Source of the DNA: Rhodobacterales bacterium
GTDB lineage: Bacteria > Pseudomonadota > Alphaproteobacteria > Rhodobacterales > Rhodobacteraceae
Length of the DNA stretch: 30,646 nt
Assembly (NCBI GenBank): GCA_021155205.1
Contig: JAJNPS010000004.1
Span: forward strand, 1 to 30,646
Reading direction: 5' to 3'
Positions 24,507 through 30,646 of the stretch are shown here, one piece after another. Position 1 is the stretch's first letter; each line of letters opens with the position of its first letter. Under the pieces are notes generated by a model. It was not told the origin of the DNA and made no database searches. It saw only the letters and a list, made by a program, of their open reading frames with translations. Both the position numbers and the translations under genes were made by a program.

Positions 24507-25433
24507 TCACCAGCCACCGGACGCACCGCCGCCGCCGAAGTTGCCACCTCCGCCAGAGCTGAAACCACCGCCGCCACCAAACCCGCCGGAACGACCGCCG
24601 CCGCCACCGAAGCCGCCTCCGCCCCAGCCACCGTGGCGTCCCGAGCGCCCCGAGCCGCCCGACGTGGGCGCCGGCAGGAATTGCAGGAACAACGCAGCGA
24701 GCATGCCCAACAAGCCAGCGCCAATGGCCACCCAGAGCACTGTGGTCAGCACCCACGCCAGGCCACCCGCACCGACGCCCGTGAGCACGGTGCCGAGCTT
24801 GTTGCCGAACATGCCGCGCAGCACGGCCGACCCGATGGGGACGGCAAAAACCAGAAAGACCAACGCGTCCATGAAGTCGAAGTCGCCCGCAAGGCCTCTG
24901 GAGCGCGATGGCTGTTCGGTGGGCAGCGGCAATTCTTCACCGCGGATGCGCGCGAGGATCTGATCCACCCCGGCCTCGATGCCGCCGGCGTAGTCACCGC
25001 TGCGGAACGCGGGCGTGACCGCGCCGTCGAGAATGCGGCGCGCCATCAAGTCAGGGATCGCCCCTTCCAGTGTCTTGGCTGTGGCAATGCGCATGCGCCG
25101 ATCGTCCTTGGCGATGACGAACAACACGCCATCGCCCACGTCGCGGCGACCGATCTTCCAGGCGTCGCCCAGGCGTTGCGTGTAGTCCGCAATGTCTTCC
25201 GGTGCGGTGGTGGCCACCATGAGCACGACGACCTGCGATCCGTTCGATTTCTCGAACGCTTCCAGCTTGGCTTCGATGGCCGCGAGGCGGCTCGCGTCGA
25301 GCGTGCCGGTCTGGTCCATGACGCGCGCACGCAACTCGGGCACGGCTTGCTGCGCCAGCGATGGCGTGGCGACAAGGAAGACGCAGCACAGGCCCAGAAG
25401 CGCGAACAGCGGTCGGGCCAACCAGCAGATCAT
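24507..25433 (-). CDS. YgcG-like TPM-domain membrane protein with Gly-rich tail
   Basis: A 308-aa protein. It has a signal peptide (about 1-27, ending SLA), a periplasmic TPM domain (about 31-165, with LEAFEKSNGSQVVVLMVAT, WKIGRRDVGDGVLFVIAKDD and MRIATAKTLEGAIPD), and two hydrophobic segments (about 189-208 and 224-252). It ends in a tail of about 50 residues made mainly of Gly with Ser, Phe and Arg (GGGGFGGGGGRSGGFGG). The Gly-rich tail is a hallmark of YgcG-type proteins. Its ATG overlaps the lemA stop by 4 nt (25430-25433). Confidence 0.91.
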   Translation of the reverse strand: MICWLARPLFALLGLCCVFLVATPSLAQQAVPELRARVMDQTGTLDASRLAAIEAKLEAFEKSNGSQVVVLMVATTAPEDIADYTQRLGDAWKIGRRDVGDGVLFVIAKDDRRMRIATAKTLEGAIPDLMARRILDGAVTPAFRSGDYAGGIEAGVDQILARIRGEELPLPTEQPSRSRGLAGDFDFMDALVFLVFAVPIGSAVLRGMFGNKLGTVLTGVGAGGLAWVLTTVLWVAIGAGLLGMLAALFLQFLPAPTSGGSGRSGRHGGWGGGGFGGGGGRSGGFGGGGGFSSGGGGNFGGGGASGGW

Positions 25434-26044
25434 GGCTTCTTGTCGAAGTCCACCTTCGGCGGTGTCGAAATTTCCGCCTCGTTGGCGACCTGGAAGTTGG
25501 CCTTGGCCGCGTAGCCGAACACCATGGCGGTGAGGTTGGTCGGGAAACTGCGCGCGAGGACGTTGTACTCCTGCACGGTCTGGATGTAGCGGTTGCGCGC
25601 CACGGTGATGCGGTTCTCTGTGCCCTCAAGCTGCACGCGCAGGTCGCTGAAGCCCTGGTTGGCTTTGAGGTTGGGGTACTGCTCCACCACCACCATCAGG
25701 CGGCTGAGGGCGCTGCTGAGCTCGCCCTGCGCGGCCTGGAACTGCTGCATCGCGGCTGGGTTGTTCAAGGTCTCGGGCGTCACCTGGATGGACGTGGCCT
25801 TGGAGCGCGCTTCGATCACACGGGTAAGCGTTTCCTGCTCGAAGTTGGCCTCGCCCTTCACCGTGGCGACGATGTTGGGGATCAGGTCGGCACGGCGCTG
25901 GTACTGGTTGAGCACCTCCGACCAGGCCGAGCGGCTCTGCTCGTCCAGGCGTTGGAAATCGTTGTAGCCGCAGCCGGTGAGGCTGGCCGCGAGCAGCAGC
26001 GTGGCGATCCAGGTGAACAGGCGACGTCGAGCGGGTGCATGCAT
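25430..26044 (-). CDS. LemA family protein, lipoprotein
   Basis: A 204-aa LemA-type protein, predominantly alpha-helical. The N-terminus is a lipoprotein signal ending in LTGC (Cys25). Diagnostic segments are YNDFQRLDEQSRSAWSEVLN, the RRADLIPNIVATVKG motif (about 50-64), and FPTNLTAMVFGYAAKANFQV near the C-terminus. The ATG at 26044 follows CGGAGGTT at good spacing. First gene of the lemA-TPM-TPM unit. Function of the family is unclear; envelope stress or membrane-protein related roles have been proposed. Confidence 0.92.
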   Translation of the reverse strand: MHAPARRRLFTWIATLLLAASLTGCGYNDFQRLDEQSRSAWSEVLNQYQRRADLIPNIVATVKGEANFEQETLTRVIEARSKATSIQVTPETLNNPAAMQQFQAAQGELSSALSRLMVVVEQYPNLKANQGFSDLRVQLEGTENRITVARNRYIQTVQEYNVLARSFPTNLTAMVFGYAAKANFQVANEAEISTPPKVDFDKKP

Positions 26045-26176
26045 GAAACCAACCTCCGAGGGTGCGTGGGCCTCAAGCCGGACGTCGGCATGGCGACCAC
26101 GGTCTGCGGGACTATACCCCGCGGTCATGTCATGCTGGCGCTTCCAGCCCACGGAGCAGACGGCAAAATACGCGGC

Positions 26177-26614
26177 ATGTCCAAACCCAAACTTCCCCCC
26201 GGCTCACCGGACGACACGGAGGCCGCTTTCTACGACGCCTTGCAGCACGCCGACATCGAGCGCCTCATGGCGTGTTGGGCCGACGAGGATGACATCGTGT
26301 GCGTGCACCCCGGTGGCCCCCGGTTGTTGGGGCCTGCCGCCATCCGCGCCGCCTTCGAAGCCATGTTTGCCAACGGCAGCGTGCAGGCCCACGCCGAGAA
26401 GGTGCACCGCCTCGATGCGGGCGGCTGCAGCGTGCACAGCGTGGTCGAGCGCGTGGCGATCATGACCGATGACGGCCTGCAGCACGCCTGGGTCGTCGCG
26501 ACCAATGTGTTCGTGAAAACCGCGCAAGGCTGGCGATTGGTGGCGCATCACGCCAGCCCGGGTTCGCGGGCGGAACCACCTGAAGTCCTCACAACCAAAC
26601 CGGTGCTGCATTGA
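26177..26614 (+). CDS. NTF2-like (SnoaL/DUF4440-type) protein
   Basis: A 145-aa protein with the cone-shaped NTF2-like fold, inferred from the pattern EAAFYDALQHADIERLMACWADED (start helix) and VCVHPGGPRLLGPAAIRAAFEAMF, then a C-terminal strand TNVFVKTAQGWRLVAHHAS. Members are isomerases, hydrolases or simple binding proteins, so no reaction can be named. The ATG at 26177 has no ribosome site; CAAAAT sits 7 nt upstream. It overlaps the next gene by 4 nt (TTGA at 26611-26614), so the two are linked. Confidence 0.85.
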   Translation: MSKPKLPPGSPDDTEAAFYDALQHADIERLMACWADEDDIVCVHPGGPRLLGPAAIRAAFEAMFANGSVQAHAEKVHRLDAGGCSVHSVVERVAIMTDDGLQHAWVVATNVFVKTAQGWRLVAHHASPGSRAEPPEVLTTKPVLH

Positions 26615-27609
26615 CTCGCGATCGCTTCTCCTATTTCGCACCGTGGTGGTTGCCCGGTGGCAATGCGCAAACCATCTGGGCCGCGCGCGGCGCCCGGCGT
26701 CATTTCGGGCCGGCGCCGCGCTGGCAGCGCAGCCGCTGGGACACGCCGGATGGCGATTTCATCGACGTGGACGAAGCCCTGCACGCCAGCGCGCCGCAAG
26801 CGCCGTTGCTGGTGTTGTTCCATGGCCTCGAAGGCTCTTCGGCCAGCCAGTACGCCGTGGCCTTCGCCGATTTCGCCGCAGCCCACGGCCTGGCCTATGC
26901 CGTGCCCCACTTTCGCGGATGCTCGGGTGAAATCAACCACGCCCCCCGCGCCTACCACTCCGGCGATTTCAGCGAGATCGACTGGATCCTGCGCCGCTTC
27001 GCCCACGAGAACCCCAGCCGGCCCTTGTTGGCGGTTGGCGTGTCGCTGGGCGGGAACGCGTTGATGCGATGGGCCGGCGAAATGGAACAGAGCGCGGCGC
27101 AACTGGTGTGCGCCATCGCGGCGGTGAGCTCTCCGCTGGACCTCGCCGCTGGCGGTTACGCCATCGGGCGCGGCTTCAACCGGATGGTCTACACCCGCAT
27201 GTTCATGGGCACCATGGTGCCCAAGGCCCTCCAGAAGCTGGAGCAGCACCCCGGGCTGTTCAAGCGCGAGGCGCTGCTCGCCGCGCGCGATCTCTACGAA
27301 TTCGACAACCTATTCACCGCGCCGCTGCACGGGTTCCGCGACACCGTCGACTACTGGACGCGTGCCTCGGCCAAGCCCGTGCTGCACCGCATCCGCGTGC
27401 CCGCGCTCGCCCTCAACGCGCGCAACGACCCCTTTGTGCCCGCCGTCTCGCTGCCCACCTTGCAGGACGCGGGGCCCTCGGTGACGCTGTGGCAGCCCGC
27501 GCAGGGCGGCCACGTGGGCTTTCCGGTTTCACACGGACCCTTCGGCCTGCCGGGTCACGTGCGCGCCATGCCCGAAGCCGTGGGAAACTGGTTGCTCGCG
27601 CAGCTTTGA
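26611..27609 (+). CDS. YheT-type alpha/beta hydrolase
   Basis: A 332-aa hydrolase of the UPF0017/YheT family. It starts at TTG (26611), overlapping the stop of the preceding gene, with the family opening FAPWWLPGGNAQTIW. The nucleophile elbow GVSLGG places Ser145. The acid is likely Asp273 in ARNDPFVP, and the base His301 in GGHVGF, giving a complete catalytic triad. Natural substrates of YheT-type hydrolases are poorly known, though esterase activity is usual. The TTG start is supported by the overlap and the family start. Followed 11 nt later by the DUF gene. Confidence 0.91.
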   Translation: MTRDRFSYFAPWWLPGGNAQTIWAARGARRHFGPAPRWQRSRWDTPDGDFIDVDEALHASAPQAPLLVLFHGLEGSSASQYAVAFADFAAAHGLAYAVPHFRGCSGEINHAPRAYHSGDFSEIDWILRRFAHENPSRPLLAVGVSLGGNALMRWAGEMEQSAAQLVCAIAAVSSPLDLAAGGYAIGRGFNRMVYTRMFMGTMVPKALQKLEQHPGLFKREALLAARDLYEFDNLFTAPLHGFRDTVDYWTRASAKPVLHRIRVPALALNARNDPFVPAVSLPTLQDAGPSVTLWQPAQGGHVGFPVSHGPFGLPGHVRAMPEAVGNWLLAQL

Positions 27610-27620
27610 GGAGGAACGCC

Positions 27621-28148
27621 ATGGACGACATCGTCAAGGCCGCAATGGCCAAGTGGCCCAACGTGCCCCACTGTTTCGGCTGGCTGGGGCTGGACGCGCG
27701 CGGCAACTGGTACATGCGCGACGACCGCATCCAGGCCCAAGGCCCGTTCGCGGTCAGCAAAGGCTCGCTGCTCACGCACGAGAAGCTGATCGACTTCATC
27801 CACCGCAACTACGCCGCCGACGAGAAGGGGCAGTGGTTCTTCCAGAACGGGCCGCAGCGCGTGTATGTGGAGCTCGAGATCACACCGTGGATCTGGCGTC
27901 TGCAGCCCGATGGGCGCGTGTTGTCGCACACCGGCGTGGAGAGCGGGGCCGTCAAGGAGAGTCTGCTGGACGAGGCCGGCCGCTTGTACCTGATCGCCGA
28001 CCTGGGTGTGGGCCTGGTGCACAGCGCCGACATGGCCATGGCGGCGGATGCGGTGGAAGCGGGTCGCTGGACACCGCGCAACGTCACGGCGTCTGCGCTG
28101 CCCGAGCGCCATGGCTTTGTGCCGAGCCCGCAGCAGCAGCAGGCTTAG
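27621..28148 (+). CDS. Conserved DUF2944/DUF2946-type protein
   Basis: A 175-aa conserved protein of unknown function; the family number is from memory and uncertain. It begins MDDIVKAAMAKWPNVPHCFG then WLGLDARGNWYMRDDRIQ, and has GQWFFQNGPQRVYVELE with ITPWIWRL, a pattern seen in other Burkholderiales. No signal peptide or membrane segment. GAGGAGG precedes the ATG at 27621. It is the last gene of a three-gene plus-strand run ending in a strong terminator, convergent with the dihaem cytochrome gene. Confidence 0.85.
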   Translation: MDDIVKAAMAKWPNVPHCFGWLGLDARGNWYMRDDRIQAQGPFAVSKGSLLTHEKLIDFIHRNYAADEKGQWFFQNGPQRVYVELEITPWIWRLQPDGRVLSHTGVESGAVKESLLDEAGRLYLIADLGVGLVHSADMAMAADAVEAGRWTPRNVTASALPERHGFVPSPQQQQA

Positions 28149-28171
28149 CGCGGACGGATTCACCCGCCCAT

Positions 28172-28202
28172 AAAAAAACCGGTCTCGCGACCGGTTTTTT
28201 TT
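28172..28202. terminator. Bidirectional intrinsic terminator
   Basis: Stem ACCGGTC/GACCGGT (28178-28184 with 28189-28195), tetraloop TCGC, preceded by seven A and followed by eight T in the + direction. It lies between convergent genes and likely serves both. Confidence 0.92.
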
Positions 28203-28221
28203 CGTTGCTGCAGCGGCGTGC

Positions 28222-29076
28222 TTACTTCACCGCGGCCAGCATGTACTGCACCGCAGCCTTGATGTCGGCGTCGGGAGCCGTCGAGCCACCCTTGGGCGGC
28301 ATGGCACCCTTGCCCTTGATCACGGTAGCGGTCAGGGCGTCGAGGCCCGAGCCGACGCGGGGGGCCCAGGCGGCCTTGTCACCGAACTTCGGTGCACCGG
28401 CCACACCGGCCACGTGGCACACCGAGCAGGCTTGTTTGTAGAGTGCTTCACCAGCGCCACCCGCCACCGTGGCGGATGCCGGCGCTGCGGGCGCCGCGGC
28501 GGCTGGTGCAGCCGCAGCCGGTGCGGCCGCAACCGCTGCAGGAGCCGGTGCGGCGGCGGCTGCCGCCGGAGCCGCAGCGGGCGCCGCCAGTTGCGGCTCG
28601 GCGAACTTGCCGCCTGCGGCGTTGGCCATGTGCACGACAGCGCGGCCGATTTCGGCGTCGCGGAACGCGCCGCCGCCTTGCGCACCCATCGCACCCTTGC
28701 CTTTGAGGGCCGAGTTCAGCAGCGCGTTGTAGCCGGTTGCGATGCGAGCGGACCAGGCGCCGGCGTCGCCGAACTTGGGAGCGCCCGCCAGACCCGCGCC
28801 ATGGCAAGCCACGCACTGGGCCGTGTAGACCGCTTCACCCGACTGCAACGGACGGTTGGCGTCGCGCAGCTCCAACGTGCCCACGCGCTGAATGCGTTGT
28901 GCCGTGGCCTGTTCCACATCCACCGCACCGGCCGCCGGCTTGTTGGCGGAGATGACGTAGTACACCAGGCCGATGATGATGAAGATGGGTGCGACAAACG
29001 CAAAAAAAGAAGTCCACAACAGTTGCGTGGGCGTCTTGATCGGGCCAGTGTGGTCTTCGTGCGCGTGGTCGCTCAT
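28222..29076 (-). CDS. Membrane-anchored dihaem cytochrome c (c5-like)
   Basis: A 284-aa protein with an N-terminal membrane anchor (about 20-43, LLWTSFFAFVAPIFIIIG) and two cytochrome c domains. Haem motifs are CVACH (88-92) and CSVCH (217-221). The two domains are near-duplicates: GLAGAPKFGD then KGKGAM after the first haem, GVAGAPKFGD then KGKGAM after the second. They are joined by an Ala/Pro-rich linker (about 164-203) of about 40 residues. Probable role is electron carriage from the bc1 complex or another donor to a terminal oxidase. The start is ATG 29076; a longer frame upstream is not supported. Confidence 0.93.
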   Translation of the reverse strand: MSDHAHEDHTGPIKTPTQLLWTSFFAFVAPIFIIIGLVYYVISANKPAAGAVDVEQATAQRIQRVGTLELRDANRPLQSGEAVYTAQCVACHGAGLAGAPKFGDAGAWSARIATGYNALLNSALKGKGAMGAQGGGAFRDAEIGRAVVHMANAAGGKFAEPQLAAPAAAPAAAAAAPAPAAVAAAPAAAAPAAAAPAAPASATVAGGAGEALYKQACSVCHVAGVAGAPKFGDKAAWAPRVGSGLDALTATVIKGKGAMPPKGGSTAPDADIKAAVQYMLAAVK

Positions 29077-29214
29077 GGTGTCCTCGGGGGGTGGCGAAAC
29101 AAGGCCAGTAAAGTAATGGGGCGAACCTGTCGTGGGGCAGGCAAAACAGCCTTGGATTATAGCCAAGCGCCCTTTGGCAGCAGGGCGGCGCGCGGAGGGG
29201 GAGGGGCGGGCCGG

Positions 29215-29220
29215 TACAAT
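29215..29220 (+). promoter_or_regulatory. Candidate -10 box ahead of the tRNA-Arg array
   Basis: TACAAT sits inside the small hairpin CCGGTA-caa-TACCGG (29211-29225), 10 nt before the first partial tRNA copy. The spacing would start transcription at about 29227, just ahead of the first copy. No convincing -35 is seen. If real, partial copies and the tRNA are made as one precursor. Confidence 0.4.
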
Positions 29221-29230
29221 ACCGGCGGTT

Positions 29231-29324
29231 GCGGCTGTAGCTCAGTGGATAGAGTATTGGCCTCCGAAGGCTGTCGTCATCGGAGCAAAACGCAACAGAT
29301 AGACTATTGGTCTCCAAGCAGCAT
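29231..29324 (+). repeat. Partial tRNA-Arg tandem unit 1 (94 bp)
   Basis: The first 40 nt match the 5' half of the downstream tRNA-Arg (acceptor 5' strand, D-arm, anticodon loop), except T for C at 29258. After CCGAAG the sequence leaves the tRNA and runs GCTGTCGTCATCGGAG then CAAAACGCAAC. A second, degenerate tRNA-like piece AGATAGACTATTGGTCTCCA follows near the end. It cannot fold as a tRNA because the T-arm and the acceptor 3' strand are missing. CTCCGA (29262-29267) can pair with TCGGAG (29280-29285). Confidence 0.85.
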
Positions 29325-29418
29325 GCGGCTGTAGCTCAGTGGATAGAGTATCGGCCTCCGAAGGCTGTCGTCATCGGAGCAAAACGCAACAGATAGACTA
29401 TTGGTCTCCAGACAGCAT
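29325..29418 (+). repeat. Partial tRNA-Arg tandem unit 2 (94 bp)
   Basis: Second copy of the same unit, differing from unit 1 at about three positions: C instead of T at 29352, and GAC for AGC near the end. Its first 40 nt are identical to the genuine tRNA. It directly abuts the true tRNA at 29419, so the three heads have a 94-bp period. Confidence 0.85.
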
Positions 29419-29494
29419 GCGGCTGTAGCTCAGTGGATAGAGTATCGGCCTCCGAAGCCGAGGGTCGTGGGTTCGATCCCCGCCAGCCGCACCA
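29419..29494 (+). tRNA. tRNA-Arg (anticodon CCG)
   Basis: Complete cloverleaf. Acceptor GCGGCTG/CAGCCGC with discriminator A and encoded CCA (29492-29494). D-arm GCTC...GAGT, anticodon stem TCGGC/GCCGA with loop CTCCGAA (anticodon CCG at 29452-29454), and T-arm GTGGG/CCCGC around TTCGATC. It decodes the CGG codon. It is the third head of the 94-bp tandem array and the only complete one. An integrase gene fragment starts 82 nt downstream, so this tRNA is a likely integration site. A terminator follows immediately. Confidence 0.97.
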
Positions 29495-29503
29495 GTCACG
29501 TCC

Positions 29504-29534
29504 AAGCCCTTGATCTTCAAGGGCTTTGTCGTTT
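29504..29534 (+). terminator. Hairpin terminator of tRNA-Arg
   Basis: Perfect 10-bp stem AAGCCCTTGA/TCAAGGGCTT (29504-29513 with 29517-29526) and a 3-nt loop, followed by TGTCGTTT. The T-run is imperfect, but the stem and its position just after the tRNA support termination. Confidence 0.7.
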
Positions 29535-29575
29535 CTGGGTCGCCTGCTACATCGCCTTGCTACAAAGGGCGAGCG

Positions 29576-30394
29576 GTGGAAGGTTTATTTCGACGTGGTG
29601 GAACTTGGTGGGCGCGCCTGGTCGTACCGACTCGACTGCGGGAAGCAGCGTGCAGGCGCGAGTTCGTGAAGTCCACTGGCACCCATGACAAGAGTGTCGG
29701 CAAGCTCGTGGCGTCCGTGCTGCTGGCGGACTGGCGCAAGCAGCTTTTTGAACTGGAGCGCGGTCGAGTGGATGACGAGAGCGTGTTGAGGCTGGTGGAC
29801 GGTACACCGGAGCTTGGGGTCGTCGGCGGATATGTGTCTTTGGCACACGCCGCTGTTCTTTCTGGAATGGACGAGCAGGTGCTTGTGCGGGCTTCGGCCG
29901 TCGGTAAGTTAAGCCTTCACTGTCGCTTGAGTCGTTCCATCGGGCGGGGCTTCCTGGTGAATGTGGCTGACCTCGAATTGGACGATCCCGAATCTGGCAG
30001 GTCGGGGGGGCTTGTGATTCCCGCGATGAGCGCCAACACGGCCGCGATTACAAATCATGGCGGGCAGGTCCTGCGCGTGGTGGAGAGCCCCGAGATCGCC
30101 AGCGCCATCCAGGCACAAGGTCTGGACGAGGTCGAGATTCTTGCGCTTGAGGCCCCGGGCCGGCCTGCGATGTGGTTCTGTCCAGAGAGTTCGCTTCGCG
30201 TCCTTGTCAGTGCGCTGGAGGTTTCAAGTGCGGAGGTCGAGGCACTGCGCATCGCCCTGGCAGCCAAGGTGTCTGCGGAGCGCGTGGATCGCGCCAGGAA
30301 CGCGCTGACGGCTCGACGTGGGGAAGAGGGTGCGGCGACCGGGAAATGGGCGCAGAAGTGCTTCTCGGAGGCGCTGGCTGTTGAATTCCATTGA
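29576..30394 (+). pseudogene. Tyrosine-recombinase integrase, 3' part lost at an IS junction
   Basis: The encoded start MEGLFRRGGTWWARLVVPTR and the following REFVKSTGTHDKSVGKLV, then LLADWRKQLFELE, match the N-terminal domain of tyrosine-type integrases (DUF6538-like, from memory). GTG at 29576 is chosen over an earlier TTG because AAAGGG lies 6 nt before it. The reading frame reaches about residue 267 (KWAQKCFSEALA), probably the beginning of the core-binding domain, and then enters an IS21-type end at 30379, where the codons VEFH and a stop are IS sequence. The catalytic domain (Arg, His, Arg, Tyr) is therefore absent, so it cannot be active. The middle region (about 95-240) contains no motif I recognise. 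Confidence 0.8.
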
Positions 30395-30646
30395 TCTCTG
30401 ACCCGACATTTCCATCGAATACTGACCCACCCGCTTTGTGAGCAAAGCAGCTCACGGTGTGGATAAGTGCTTCGTTTTCTCCTTTTCAGATCTAGTGTGT
30501 GGAGCTGCAGCAAAGTGCGCCGCTGTTTGCGCGACTTTGTTGCCTCGATCGACAGCCAGGTGGAGAGTCTTTCAGCGTAAGGATCGAGCTTACTGGAGCT
30601 CGCACGCTTGGCGTAACGGGGCTCTTCATCGCCCGCCCGCAGGTAC
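30379..30646 (-). mobile_element. IS21-family remnant, internally deleted, continues past the window
   Basis: The left boundary is TGTTGAATTCCATTGATCTC (30379 onward), the TGTTGA-type terminus of IS21-family elements. A 24-nt-period repeat follows: CTGACCC at 30398-30404 and again at 30422-30428, each after a TTCCAT-GA core, like the multiple terminal repeats of this family. Minus-strand coding for an IstA N-terminal region starts inside (30496-30646). Most of istA and all of istB are missing between that fragment and the end, so this is a deletion derivative. Confidence 0.7.
30496..30646 (-). pseudogene. istA: IS21 transposase IstA fragment
   Basis: The frame reads, from the window edge, YLRAGDEEPRYAKR, then SSSKLDPYAERLSTWLS and RKQRRTLLQLHT. 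These match the region between the N-terminal HTH and the catalytic core of IS1326/IS21-like IstA proteins. After LLQLHT, where D-L-x-x-L-G-Y would be expected, the sequence changes abruptly to unrelated codons and runs into the IS terminus. The start codon is outside the window. No DDE catalytic residues remain. Confidence 0.7.

Noticed and set aside
28469..28732. Ala/Gly-rich open frame on the plus strand (87 codons)
   Set aside because: This is the complement of the Ala/Pro linker of the dihaem cytochrome, not a gene.
29231..29418. CRISPR array or additional functional tRNAs
   Set aside because: There are only two units with no varied spacers, and neither unit has a T-arm or acceptor 3' strand, so they are neither CRISPR repeats nor complete tRNAs.
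29510..29575. TTG start for the integrase at 29510
   Set aside because: It falls inside the tRNA terminator stem and has no ribosome site. GTG 29576 has AAAGGG at correct spacing and matches the family start.

Overview
The window reads as chromosomal DNA of a GC-rich betaproteobacterium, order Burkholderiales, most likely family Comamonadaceae (Hydrogenophaga/Acidovorax-like). This placement is inferred from three things: the dat-ybeD-lipB-lipA cluster, an EIIA-HPr-EI phosphotransferase set next to an MFS gene, and a GC-rich hairpin element between ptsH and ptsI that I recall from that family. No species-level claim can be made from the sequence alone.

Layout. (1) 1-1959: the distal part of the S10 ribosomal protein operon (rplV end, rpsC, rplP, rpmC, rpsQ), closed by a strong intrinsic terminator. 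(2) 2023-8141: mixed housekeeping and redox genes: a one-Cys peroxiredoxin, a GNAT acetyltransferase, a divergent cytochrome b561 / cytochrome c' pair, a TlpA-like lipoprotein divergent from a DUF4197 protein, a CoA-transferase followed by a thioredoxin-fold protein, and a small lipoprotein. (3) 8138-11952: an MFS transporter and a soluble PTS (EIIA-Man type, HPr, enzyme I). (4) 11956-15749, minus strand: a D-amino-acid transaminase, ybeD, lipB and lipA (lipoate attachment and synthesis), and an EamA exporter. (5) 15882-23232: the complete F1Fo ATP synthase operon atpIBEFHAGDC with a recognisable promoter and terminator. (6) 23357-28148: a cyclic-nucleotide-binding-domain protein without a DNA-binding domain, a minus-strand lemA-TPM-TPM operon, and a plus-strand trio (NTF2-like protein, YheT-type hydrolase, DUF protein). 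(7) 28222-29076: a membrane-anchored dihaem cytochrome c. (8) 29211-30646: the accessory end, with tRNA-Arg(CCG), a tyrosine-recombinase gene fragment and an IS21-family remnant.

Functional threads. Respiration and energy dominate: ATP synthase, cytochrome b561, cytochrome c', dihaem cytochrome c, lipoate for 2-oxoacid dehydrogenases. The PTS lacks any sugar permease here and is probably regulatory.

The most unusual part is the right end. An intact tRNA-Arg(CCG) is preceded by two nearly identical 94-bp units. Each unit begins with an exact or near-exact copy of the tRNA's first 40 nt and then continues into unrelated sequence. The only promoter-like -10 element I see lies upstream of the first unit, so the partial copies are probably co-transcribed with the real tRNA. 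Immediately downstream sits an integrase gene cut in its core-binding region by an internally deleted IS21-type element, so this tRNA marks the edge of a decayed integrated element.
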